The translations under genes were made by a program, and so were the position numbers. From positions 14,353 to 40,079 of the forward strand of contig JAHELH010000002.1 in assembly GCA_024644285.1 (NCBI GenBank): a stretch of DNA of 25,727 nucleotides. The letters are read 5' to 3'. The notes under the pieces were generated by a model. That model worked only from the letters and a program-made list of their open reading frames with translations, was not told the DNA's origin and did no database searches. Shown here piece by piece: positions 7,901-15,525 of the stretch (position 1 is the first letter of the stretch; each line of letters starts with the position of its first letter). The stretch is from Paracoccaceae bacterium (lineage in GTDB: Bacteria > Pseudomonadota > Alphaproteobacteria > Rhodobacterales > Rhodobacteraceae).

Positions 7901-8374
7901 TCACACCGCAGCGCGGGTGGCACGGGCAGCGTAACAGCCCTGCGCCGCGTGGTGGATATGCGCCTCGGCAATCCCGGGATCCGCGAGCATCGCCTCCAGC
8001 GCCGCCGCCAGGTCGCGCCCATCGACAACGTCCGCCGCCCGCAACATGTGATCCGCACCGAAGCCGCGCAGGGAAAGAAGCCGCCGGGTCAGCATCTCGG
8101 GCACTTCTCCCGGCGCCGGTTGCGCGGTCTCCGCAGCCGCCCGCACATAGATCGCATGGCTGGCGCGATAAGGCGTTTCAGCCGGCATAGAGACGAAATT
8201 CACCAGGATCAGGGTCTCACCGACCTTCGCGTCCCGCAGGCTGACACGGCAGGGATAACCCGGGCTGGCATCGGCGGTCACGCGGCGCGCCTTGCGCGAC
8301 AGCAGCGTGGTATCGGACATCGCGTGCAGGTCGGCGAAATCCGCGGCGGGCAGGGCGTGAATGCGGAACGTCAT
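7901..8374 (-). CDS. DUF1203 domain-containing protein
   Basis: 157 residues. The central block (residues 42-80: CRVSLRDAKVGE, LILVNF, PYRASHAIYVR) is the core of DUF1203, a small cytoplasmic family without an assigned function. The frame is open to 8395, but the ATG at 8374 has AGGAGG nine bases upstream on the minus strand and starts like relatives (MTFRIHALP), so it is preferred. It lies 67 bases downstream of folC on the same strand and may be the last gene of the accD-folC transcript. Confidence 0.85.
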   Translation of the reverse strand: MTFRIHALPAADFADLHAMSDTTLLSRKARRVTADASPGYPCRVSLRDAKVGETLILVNFVSMPAETPYRASHAIYVRAAAETAQPAPGEVPEMLTRRLLSLRGFGADHMLRAADVVDGRDLAAALEAMLADPGIAEAHIHHAAQGCYAARATRAAV

Positions 8375-8441
8375 GACGGGCGCCTCCTTTCGCACGATCC
8401 TCGCAAGGAAGAGGGCGACAGGCGACCCGGAACCTGCGGGA

Positions 8442-9716
8442 TCAACCGTTGTCGCGCAGGACGTGACCGGCGAGATAAAGCGAACCGCAAATCAGGATAC
8501 GGGTAGCGGGCTCGGCGGCCGAAATCGACGTCACCGCATCCAGGACCGAGGGCGCCGTTTCCGCCGCCAGCCCCGTCCGCAAGGCGGCATCGCGTGTCTC
8601 CTCGGCGCTGAGAGTGGCCGATTCGCCTGGAATAGACACTGATTTCAAGCTCCGGGCGATACCCGCCAGGGGTCGCAGGTAGCCGCTTACATCCTTGGTG
8701 TTCAGCATCCCGCAAACCAGATGCAGCGGCTTGTCCCGCATCGACTCGAGCGTTCTCGCGAGCGTTTCGCCGGCCGCGGGGTTGTGGCCGCCGTCAAGCC
8801 ACAGCTCCGCCGGTCCGGCCGCTTCGACCAGCGGCCCCCGTGTCAGGCGCTGCATCCGCGCGGGCCATTCCGCGTTCTGCATCGCCGCCTCGCACGCGGT
8901 GTCTCCAAATCCCAATCTCCGCAGCGCGGCAATCGCGATGCCCGCGTTGTCGACTTGATGCGGTCCGATCAGAGCCGGCAGCGGCAGGTCGAGAAGACCG
9001 GTTTCATCCTGATACACCAGCCGTCCGCGTTCCTCGGTTATATGCCAGTGCTGGCCGTGAACCTGCAGGGGGGCGCCAAGCCGGGCGGCGAGTTCCTCGA
9101 TTACCTCCAGCGCCGCCTCGTCCTGGCGTCCGACGATGCAGGGCACGCCGCGCTTCAGGATGCCCGCCTTCTCGGCGGCGATCAGCGGCAGGGTGTCGCC
9201 GAGATACCCCTGATGGTCGAGCGAGACAGGCGTGATCACAGTCACAGCGGGTCTTGCGATCACGTTGGTCGCATCCAGCCGCCCGCCCAGGCCGACCTCC
9301 AGCAGGGCGTAATCGGCCGGCGATCTGGCAAAGGCCAGCAGCGCGGCGCAGGTTGTGATCTCAAAGTATGTAATTGGAATCCCGCCATTCGCGGCCTCGC
9401 ATTCGTCCAGAACCGCGGTCAGCTCGGCCTCCGAGATCAACGCGCCGGCGACACGGATTCGCTCGTGAAACCGCGCCAGATGCGGCGAGGTATAGGCGTG
9501 AACCCGTTTCCCCGCGCCTTCCAAGCCAGCGCGCATCATCGCCAGCACCGACCCCTTGCCGTTGGTGCCTGCGATGTGGATCACCGGGGGCAGCTTGCGC
9601 TCGGGATGGTCCAGCGCGACCAGCAAGCGCCAGACCCGGTCCAGCGTCAGGTCGATGAGCTTCGGATGCAGCGACATCATCCGCGAGAGGATGACATCGG
9701 ATGTGTCGGCGCTCAC
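8442..9716 (-). CDS. folC: Bifunctional dihydrofolate synthase / folylpolyglutamate synthase
   Basis: A 424-residue Mur-ligase-type enzyme that adds glutamate to dihydropteroate and to folates, using ATP. The P-loop HIAGTNGKGS (residues 47-56) is diagnostic. It is followed by the TSPHL segment and, further on, the H-x-G-Y-LG switch region (DHQGYLGDT) and an LDGGHNP motif. The start is a GTG whose bases overlap the TGA of accD (GTGA), so translation is probably coupled to accD. A later ATG could also serve. The accD-folC order is common in alphaproteobacteria. Confidence 0.95.
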   Translation of the reverse strand: MSADTSDVILSRMMSLHPKLIDLTLDRVWRLLVALDHPERKLPPVIHIAGTNGKGSVLAMMRAGLEGAGKRVHAYTSPHLARFHERIRVAGALISEAELTAVLDECEAANGGIPITYFEITTCAALLAFARSPADYALLEVGLGGRLDATNVIARPAVTVITPVSLDHQGYLGDTLPLIAAEKAGILKRGVPCIVGRQDEAALEVIEELAARLGAPLQVHGQHWHITEERGRLVYQDETGLLDLPLPALIGPHQVDNAGIAIAALRRLGFGDTACEAAMQNAEWPARMQRLTRGPLVEAAGPAELWLDGGHNPAAGETLARTLESMRDKPLHLVCGMLNTKDVSGYLRPLAGIARSLKSVSIPGESATLSAEETRDAALRTGLAAETAPSVLDAVTSISAAEPATRILICGSLYLAGHVLRDNG

Positions 9717-10693
9717 CCCTTGGCGGCCCCGGCAGGCTGTTTCTCGGCGTCCGGGCTGGGCGCTGCGGCGGTCTTCTTGCCGGTGTCGGCCTTGACCTCT
9801 TCGCCCGCGGGATCGGGCGGCGGTAGGTCTCCCTTCACCGCCGGGCCCCGTCCGGTGAGCATGCGGACGATGGTGATCAACTCGTCGCGCAGTGCCTTGC
9901 GGTGGGTCACCCGGTCGAGCATTCCGTGGTCCAGCAGGTACTCTGCGCGCTGAAACCCTTCGGGCAGCTTCTCGCGGATCGTCTGTTCGATCACGCGCGG
10001 ACCGGCAAAGCAGATCAGCGCGTTCGGCTCTGCAATATGGATGTCGCCCAGCATCGCGTAACTGGCGGTCACGCCGCCCGTGGTCGGATGGGTCAGCACG
10101 ACGATATAGGGCAACCCAGCCTCTTTGAGCATCTCGACCGCCACCGTGGTGCGCGGCATCTGCATCAGCGACAGGATCCCCTCCTGCATGCGCGCGCCGC
10201 CGGCGGCGGAAAACAGGATCAGCGGGACCTTTGCCTTCACTGCCGCCTCTGCCGCGGCGATGATCGCGTTGCCGACGAACATCCCCATCGAGCCGCCCAT
10301 GAAACTGAAATCTTGCGCGGCCGCGACGATGGGCGTTCGCCCGATCTCGCCCCTGGCAACCAGCATCGCCTCGGGTTCCCCGGTCTCGCGCTGGGCGGCC
10401 TTCATCCGGTCGGGATACTTCTTCTGATCGCGGAAATGCAGCGGATCTGTGATCGGCGCGGGCACCTTGATCTCGGCGAAGGTTCCATTGTCGAAAAGCG
10501 CCGTGAACCGCTCTCGCGGGGTGATCGCCATGTGGTGATCACAACTGGTGCAGACGTTCAGGTTATCCTTCAGCTCGCGATGAAACAGCATGGTTCCGCA
10601 TTCGGGGCACTTCGACCACAGGTTCTCGGGGACTTCGCGCCGTGAGAACAGCGAATTGATCTTGGGACGGACGAAGTTCGATATCCAGTTCAT
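9713..10693 (-). CDS. accD: Acetyl-CoA carboxylase carboxyltransferase subunit beta
   Basis: A 326-residue beta subunit of acetyl-CoA carboxyltransferase, which transfers the carboxyl group from biotin to acetyl-CoA to make malonyl-CoA, the first step of fatty acid synthesis. The N-terminal four-cysteine zinc ribbon is intact (Cys29, Cys32, Cys48, Cys51), followed by the crotonase-like carboxyltransferase core with the SAAGGARMQEG motif. The last 35 or so residues form an Ala/Pro/Lys/Glu-rich tail that looks disordered. The frame extends 39 codons upstream, but MNWISNFVRPKI at 10693 is the family N-terminus. It overlaps folC at GTGA. A candidate promoter lies at 10729-10757. Confidence 0.96.
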   Translation of the reverse strand: MNWISNFVRPKINSLFSRREVPENLWSKCPECGTMLFHRELKDNLNVCTSCDHHMAITPRERFTALFDNGTFAEIKVPAPITDPLHFRDQKKYPDRMKAAQRETGEPEAMLVARGEIGRTPIVAAAQDFSFMGGSMGMFVGNAIIAAAEAAVKAKVPLILFSAAGGARMQEGILSLMQMPRTTVAVEMLKEAGLPYIVVLTHPTTGGVTASYAMLGDIHIAEPNALICFAGPRVIEQTIREKLPEGFQRAEYLLDHGMLDRVTHRKALRDELITIVRMLTGRGPAVKGDLPPPDPAGEEVKADTGKKTAAAPSPDAEKQPAGAAKG

Positions 10694-10728
10694 CGCGGGG
10701 TCCAAAGTTGTGGCGCGGTGCTTGGCGT

Positions 10729-10757
10729 CAGATACGCCCCGCGCTGCGCAAATGCAA
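10729..10757 (-). promoter_or_regulatory. Candidate sigma-70-type promoter of accD
   Basis: Reading the minus strand, TTGCAT (10757-10752) is followed after 17 bases by TATCTG (10734-10729). The -10 box lies 36 bases before the accD ATG and the element starts immediately after the CPBP protease stop codon. Each box matches consensus at about half its positions, so this is a weak prediction. Confidence 0.3.
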
Positions 10758-11654
10758 TCAGCGCCGCACGGCGCGCCGGACAAGCGCCCATGCCAGCGCC
10801 AGCACTGCAAGGTCCAAAATCACCAAGAGCGGCACGACGGCCGGCTCGTCGGCGCCGTAGGGCGTGGTGAACAGCGACAGTCCCGACAGGGTGCCCGGCA
10901 TCGACAGGAACAGCAGGGCCATCAGGTTATTTGCGAAGTGGAAACCCCAGGCAGCGCCGATGCTGCCTGTGACCAGCGTCAGATCCGCGGCGATCAGCCC
11001 GAACACGCCGGCCGCCATCATCAGCAGCCAGACATTGTCTCCGGCCGTCGCGGGATCGAAATGCACCGCCCCGAAGATCACCGCGGGCAGCACCAGCCAA
11101 AGCAGCGGACTGCGGAACCGCGCGGCGAGTTGCTGCTGCAGGTAGCCGCGGAACAGCAGTTCTTCGGCCCCGGTCTGCACCAGGATCCCGACCAGCGCCA
11201 CCGGCAGCAGCCGCAGCCACAGGGACCGGTCGGCATTGGGCACGGCGTCAAAGCCCCAAGCCCAGATGAAGGTGCCCAGAACGTAGACGACCGCGACCAG
11301 CGACGCGGCCAGGACGAAATCGCGAATCACCACCGGCGCGCGGCCGAACAGCGATCCCGCGCTGCGCCGGTGCAGCCACCGCACCGCCAGCATCGCGCCC
11401 AGCGCCATGCCGAAGAACGAATACAGCAGGACCAGCGCGCCGAACGGCGTCTCGCCCTTCAGAATGGGCCGGGACCAGGAACGGATGTCGCCCGACCCGG
11501 TCAGCGTCCAGGCGCTCCAGAGCACCCCGGTGACCCAGATGGTATAGACCAGGATGCAGAGCATCAGACCAAGCAGCAGCCGCCACAGCTGCGGCCGGCG
11601 CATGGCCGGTGCGACATAGGACCGGAAAGGCGGGGGATAGGGCTGCGTCTCCAT
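10758..11654 (-). CDS. CPBP family intramembrane glutamic endopeptidase
   Basis: A 298-residue membrane protein with about seven or eight hydrophobic segments and the CPBP (Abi/CAAX protease and bacteriocin-processing) motifs: EELLFRG with Glu164-Glu165 and Arg169, FGAVHFDP with His198, and GFHFANN with His239 and Asn243. All expected catalytic residues are present, so it should be active. The substrate is unknown; relatives process prenylated or secreted peptides or act in self-immunity. The ATG at 11654 (METQPYPPPF) is chosen over an in-frame upstream start because the extension is not membrane-protein-like. It is 64 bases upstream of accD and divergent from ilvD. Confidence 0.88.
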   Translation of the reverse strand: METQPYPPPFRSYVAPAMRRPQLWRLLLGLMLCILVYTIWVTGVLWSAWTLTGSGDIRSWSRPILKGETPFGALVLLYSFFGMALGAMLAVRWLHRRSAGSLFGRAPVVIRDFVLAASLVAVVYVLGTFIWAWGFDAVPNADRSLWLRLLPVALVGILVQTGAEELLFRGYLQQQLAARFRSPLLWLVLPAVIFGAVHFDPATAGDNVWLLMMAAGVFGLIAADLTLVTGSIGAAWGFHFANNLMALLFLSMPGTLSGLSLFTTPYGADEPAVVPLLVILDLAVLALAWALVRRAVRR

Positions 11655-11722
11655 CGCCGGCACGCTAACCGGGCGGCGCGGTCTGGGCAATCCGGCGGCG
11701 GCGCAATCGCGCGGCGGTGTGC

Positions 11723-11757
11723 TTGTGTCGCCTGCCAAGCTGACCTATTCCGTCAGC
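11723..11757 (+). promoter_or_regulatory. Candidate ilvD promoter with overlapping inverted repeat
   Basis: TTGTGT (11723-11728) and TATTCC (11746-11751) are separated by 17 bases and lie about 30 bases before the ilvD ATG. The inverted repeat GCTGAC-N7-GTCAGC (11739-11757) encloses the proposed -10 box, so it could be an operator or form an RNA hairpin. The promoter match is modest. Confidence 0.3.
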
Positions 11758-11781
11758 CAAAGCCGCACGGGGGATGGAAGC

Positions 11782-13515
11782 ATGCTCAAGCAGAAGTACG
11801 ATAAGTCCAGGCTGCCCAGCCGCCACGTGACCGAGGGTCCGGCCCGGGCGCCGCACCGGTCGTACTACTACGCGATGGGCATGGACGACGCCGAAATCGC
11901 GCAGCCCTTCGTCGGTGTCGCCACCTGCTGGAACGAGGCAGCCCCCTGCAACATCTCGCTGAACCGGCAGGCACAGGCCGTCAAGCTGGGTGTCAAGACC
12001 GGCGGCGGCACGCCGCGCGAATTCACCACCATCACCGTCACCGACGGCATCGCCATGGGGCACGAGGGGATGCGGTCGTCTCTGGCCAGCCGCGAGGCGA
12101 TCGCCGACACGGTGGAACTGACCATGCGCGGCCATTGCTACGACGCCATCGTCGGGCTCGCGGGTTGCGACAAGTCGCTGCCCGGGATGATGATGGCGAT
12201 GGTGCGGCTCAACACGCCGTCGGTCTTCATCTATGGCGGCTCGATCCTGCCGGGGCGGCTCGACGGCCGCGACGTCACCGTGCAGGACGTATTCGAGGCG
12301 GTGGGCCAGCACCAGGCCGGCAACATGTCTGACGAGGCTCTGCGGACACTGGAGCGCGTGGCATGCCCGTCTGCCGGGGCCTGCGGCGGCCAGTTCACCG
12401 CCAACACCATGGCCTGCGTGTCCGAGGCGATCGGTCTGGCACTGCCGAATTCCTCCGGCGCGCCGGCACCCTACGAATCGCGCGATCACTACGCCATCGC
12501 CAGCGGCGAAGCCGTGATGATGCTGATCGAAAAGAACATCCGCGCCCGCGACATCGTGACCCGCAAAAGCCTCGAGAACGCCGCCCGCGTGGTGGCCTGC
12601 ACCGGCGGCTCGACCAATGCCGGGCTGCACCTGCCGGCCATGGCACACGAGGCGGGGATCGAGTTCTTCCTCGACGACGTCTGCGCGATCTTCCGCGACA
12701 CGCCCTATTTCGTCGATCTGAAACCGGGCGGCCAATTCGTCGCCAAGGACCTCTACGAAGCCGGCGGCGTCCCGGTGGTGATGAAGGAATTGCGCAAGGC
12801 GGGACTGATCCACGAGGATTGCATCACCGCCACCGGGCGCTCGATCGGTGAGGAGATCGACCTTGTGACGCGCGAGGCCGATGGCCGGGTGATCTATCCG
12901 TCGAACACACCGATCACCAAGACCGGCGGCGTCGTCGGGCTCAAGGGCAACCTGGCGCCCGAGGGCGCTATCGTGAAGGTCGCCGGCATCGCGCCGGAAA
13001 ACCAGGTCTTCACCGGCCCGGCGCGGGTCTTCGAATGCGAAGAGGACGCCTTCGAGGCGGTCAAGGCGCGGCAGTACAAGGAAGGCGAGGTGATCGTCAT
13101 CCGCAACGAGGGCCCCTCGGGCGGGCCGGGCATGCGCGAGATGCTGGCGACCACGGCGGCCCTGTCCGGTCAGGGCATGGGCAAGAAGGTGGCGCTGATT
13201 ACCGACGGCCGGTTTTCCGGCGCCACCCGCGGCTTCTGCGTGGGTCATGTCGGGCCCGAGGCGGCGCATGGCGGACCCATCGCCTTGCTGCGGGACGGCG
13301 ATTCAATCACAATCGACGCTATCGAGGGCGCACTGACAGTCGATCTCAGCGACGACGAGTTGAACGCGCGCAAGGCGGACTGGAAAGGTCCGCGCGAAAC
13401 CATCTATGCTTCCGGCGCGCTGTGGAAATACGCCCAGCTAGTCGGAGCGACTTACAAGGGCGCGGTCACCCATCCCGGAGGGCAGGCGGAACGTCATGTA
13501 TACATGGACCTTTAG
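11782..13515 (+). CDS. ilvD: Dihydroxy-acid dehydratase
   Basis: A 577-residue IlvD/Edd-type dehydratase that converts 2,3-dihydroxy-isovalerate and its methylvalerate analogue into the 2-keto acids of valine and isoleucine synthesis, using an Fe-S cluster. Conserved cysteines are Cys56 (PCNISL), Cys129 (AGCDKSLPG, with Lys131 as the expected carbamylated metal ligand) and Cys201 (GACGGQFTANTM). The C-terminal GRFSGATRGFCVGHV block is intact. An ATG-like start 21 codons upstream is rejected because MLKQKYDKSRLPSRH is the family N-terminus and GGAAG precedes it. The 3' end overlaps a lipoprotein-like gene by 20 bases. It is divergent from the CPBP protease gene. Confidence 0.97.
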   Translation: MLKQKYDKSRLPSRHVTEGPARAPHRSYYYAMGMDDAEIAQPFVGVATCWNEAAPCNISLNRQAQAVKLGVKTGGGTPREFTTITVTDGIAMGHEGMRSSLASREAIADTVELTMRGHCYDAIVGLAGCDKSLPGMMMAMVRLNTPSVFIYGGSILPGRLDGRDVTVQDVFEAVGQHQAGNMSDEALRTLERVACPSAGACGGQFTANTMACVSEAIGLALPNSSGAPAPYESRDHYAIASGEAVMMLIEKNIRARDIVTRKSLENAARVVACTGGSTNAGLHLPAMAHEAGIEFFLDDVCAIFRDTPYFVDLKPGGQFVAKDLYEAGGVPVVMKELRKAGLIHEDCITATGRSIGEEIDLVTREADGRVIYPSNTPITKTGGVVGLKGNLAPEGAIVKVAGIAPENQVFTGPARVFECEEDAFEAVKARQYKEGEVIVIRNEGPSGGPGMREMLATTAALSGQGMGKKVALITDGRFSGATRGFCVGHVGPEAAHGGPIALLRDGDSITIDAIEGALTVDLSDDELNARKADWKGPRETIYASGALWKYAQLVGATYKGAVTHPGGQAERHVYMDL

Positions 13516-14164
13516 AAAATCGCTCGCCGCGCTGGCGACAGTCGCAGGCCTCACCGGTTGCACCGAGGCGCCTGACGTGACCGCGGCCGGTTTCGGTTTC
13601 GCCCGCACCGCGCCGCAGACGATCGCGGTCGCGAACCGGTCGGTGGTGATTGGCGGACCGCCCGGCTACTGCATCGACCGCCCCGGCAGCAAGCTGGGCG
13701 GCGACACCGCTTTCGTCGTGTTGGCCAGCTGTGCCACGATCGCTCGCGATCCAGAGCTTGGGCGGCCGGGCGCCTTCGGCCTGCTGACGGCGTCGGTCGA
13801 CAAGGAAGAGGCCGACGGACCCGGCCTGCTGTCCTCGCCCGAGGCGCTGGAAGCATTGCTGACCTCGGAGAACGGGCGGGCGGCGCTGGCGCGCGACGGG
13901 CGCGCGGACTCGGTGCAGATCCTCGACCTGTTGCGGCAGGACGACGCCATCCTGATCCACCTGCGCGATACCAGTCAGGCCCAACTGGCGGGCGTCGAGA
14001 ACACCTATTGGCGCGGATTGACCGATCTCAACGGGCGGCTGGTGACGATATCCGTCGTCAGCTTCGCCGAAAGGCCGCTGTCAGCGGATCAGGGACTGGC
14101 GACGCTGCGCGCCTTCCTGGCTCGGATCCGCGCCGAAACGCCGGTGCGAACCGCTGCGAATTAG
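13496..14164 (+). CDS. Putative lipoprotein of unknown function
   Basis: 222 residues with a short positively charged N-terminus, a hydrophobic stretch (residues 9-19) and a lipobox LTGC with Cys22, so it should be a lipid-anchored envelope protein. After that I recognise no domain. The mature part has two further cysteines (in GYCIDRP and LASCATI) that could form a disulfide, and it looks alpha/beta. The ATG lies inside ilvD in another frame, with a purine-rich stretch upstream, and the overlap of 20 bases suggests translational coupling. A link to branched-chain amino acid synthesis is not evident from its sequence. Confidence 0.8.
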   Translation: MYTWTFRKSLAALATVAGLTGCTEAPDVTAAGFGFARTAPQTIAVANRSVVIGGPPGYCIDRPGSKLGGDTAFVVLASCATIARDPELGRPGAFGLLTASVDKEEADGPGLLSSPEALEALLTSENGRAALARDGRADSVQILDLLRQDDAILIHLRDTSQAQLAGVENTYWRGLTDLNGRLVTISVVSFAERPLSADQGLATLRAFLARIRAETPVRTAAN

Positions 14165-14275
14165 ACCGATCTTAATCCGGCAGCGGGAAAAGGGGTGGTC
14201 TGTATCGCGATTGAATGAAACAGATCGTTTCTGATACGGATACAATCTCGGGTACCGAGCGGGATCGGCGGGGCG

Positions 14276-15049
14276 ATGGCGCGGCTGTTAGGCAGGTTGA
14301 TCGACGGTGTGTTCCACAGGCGCATCCTGCGGCGGTGGGGCCGTGTCGCCCGTGATGCCGAAACGCTCGACATGCACACGCTCAGCACGCTGCGGCGAAG
14401 GGCGCGCGAGATACGCCGCCGCCTGGACCGCGTCATCTACGTCGCCGAGGGCCGCCTGACGCTGCCCGCGGTAGGCTCGAACGCCATCCTCAAGCCGCTC
14501 TACACCGACTGGTCCTACCGCCCCGAATTGTGGCGCGGGCCGATCAGCCCGCTGGGCATGGTGGCGGTCGAAAGCAAGACCGAGTACGGCGGCGAGGTGA
14601 AGGTGTTCCACGATTGCCGGATCACCGAACTCACCCTGCGCCAGATCCGGAACACCCGCGAAAGCGACCTGGCGCCCTACGGGTTGCGGATGGACGTGTT
14701 CCGCTTCGACGGCAGCTTTCTATCGCTGGTGGTCGAGCTGCCGGACAGCGCCGTGAAAGGCCTGGAAAAGCGCCACCTGGTACGCCTCACGACGGTGGTG
14801 GAGGTCGAGAAACCGCTAGAAATCTTCGCTCGGCTCAACATCAAGCATGGCCCCAACGTCGAGCAGATCGTGCGCGAGCTGCCGCTGGGCTCCGACGAGG
14901 TCATGGTCGAATTCGACCTGGCCTATACCAAGCTGAACGAGAAGCGGGTCGAACGCATGTGGCTGGATCTGATCTTCGAGGGAGCCGAGATGAACCAGAT
15001 CATTCTGCGCGACGTGTCCCTCACCCGTCGCCCGCGGGCCGAAGTCTGA
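14276..15049 (+). CDS. DUF6478 family protein
   Basis: A 257-residue protein that I match from memory to DUF6478, an uncharacterised family seen in Rhodobacterales. Residues 8-55 form a very arginine-rich helical region. Residues 60-257 look beta-rich, with the conserved-looking stretch KPLYTDWSYRPELWRGPISP (73-92). There is no signal peptide and no membrane segment. The ATG is preceded by a GGCGGGG stretch. The next gene follows after 13 bases, so the two are probably one transcript. The 111-base region upstream is AT-rich for this genome and probably holds the promoter, with a TACAAT box at 14241. Function unknown. Confidence 0.8.
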   Translation: MARLLGRLIDGVFHRRILRRWGRVARDAETLDMHTLSTLRRRAREIRRRLDRVIYVAEGRLTLPAVGSNAILKPLYTDWSYRPELWRGPISPLGMVAVESKTEYGGEVKVFHDCRITELTLRQIRNTRESDLAPYGLRMDVFRFDGSFLSLVVELPDSAVKGLEKRHLVRLTTVVEVEKPLEIFARLNIKHGPNVEQIVRELPLGSDEVMVEFDLAYTKLNEKRVERMWLDLIFEGAEMNQIILRDVSLTRRPRAEV

Positions 15050-15062
15050 AAGGGAAAAGCGG

Positions 15063-15443
15063 ATGTCCGATTTGTCGCTGGTCAAGACACGCATTCAGGC
15101 CGGTATCTGGGAGGGCGTGCTGAGTGGCGGCATGGACAACGGCATGACCCCCGAGATCGAGGTGTTTCACCTCGACCAGCCGGTCAAGACCGTCGCCGTC
15201 ACGCCCGACAGCCGCGCGCCCGGCACCTGGACCGTCAAGATCGCGATCCCCCCGGACCTGCTGTCGGACGGTGTGCAGACCTTCGTGATACGCGACGCGC
15301 TGGAAGGCGAGACGCTGGGCAGCTTCTCGGTGGTGACCGGGGAGCCGCTGGAGGACGATATCCGCGGCGAGATCGACCTGTTGCGGGCAGAGCTGGACAT
15401 GCTGAAACGTGCCTTCCGCCGGCATTGCCTGGAAACGATGTAG
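15063..15443 (+). CDS. Small beta/coiled-coil protein of unknown function
   Basis: 126 residues, no family recognised. Residues 30-92 look like a small beta-sandwich (alternating EIEVFHL, KTVAVTP, WTVKIAIP, QTFVIRD, GSFSVVT). The C-terminus is a short coiled coil with hydrophobic residues at 100, 104, 107, 111, 114 and 118, an exact 4-3-4-3-4 heptad spacing, which predicts oligomerisation. No signal peptide. GAAAGGGAAA precedes the ATG and the DUF6478 stop is 13 bases upstream, so the two proteins are likely made together and may interact (inference). It is followed after 82 bases by fadH. Confidence 0.78.
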   Translation: MSDLSLVKTRIQAGIWEGVLSGGMDNGMTPEIEVFHLDQPVKTVAVTPDSRAPGTWTVKIAIPPDLLSDGVQTFVIRDALEGETLGSFSVVTGEPLEDDIRGEIDLLRAELDMLKRAFRRHCLETM

Positions 15444-15494
15444 CGGAACCGGATGACGCTGCGTTGCGGATGACAACGGCGATCCGCTTGCGCA

Positions 15495-15505
15495 TGGTCC
15501 GACCA
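15495..15505 (+). promoter_or_regulatory. FadR/GntR-type operator upstream of fadH
   Basis: TGGTCCGACCA is a perfect inverted repeat with one central base. It matches the core that E. coli FadR recognises (TGGTCNGACC) and the TGGT-N3-ACCA pattern of the FadR subfamily of GntR regulators in general. It sits 20 bases before the fadH ATG, where a bound repressor would block transcription or an early step. No GntR gene is present in the window. Confidence 0.6.
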
Positions 15506-15525
15506 ATTTCCATAGGACGCTGACC

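Noticed and set aside
6526..8058. A 510-codon minus-strand open frame across the oxygenase and thpR
   Set aside because: It spans two clear plus-strand genes and has shadow-type composition.
8721..9953. A 410-codon plus-strand open frame opposite folC and accD
   Set aside because: Antisense shadow; folC and accD carry all their family motifs on the other strand.
11665..13269. A 534-codon minus-strand open frame opposite ilvD
   Set aside because: Shadow of ilvD with low-complexity composition and no family features.
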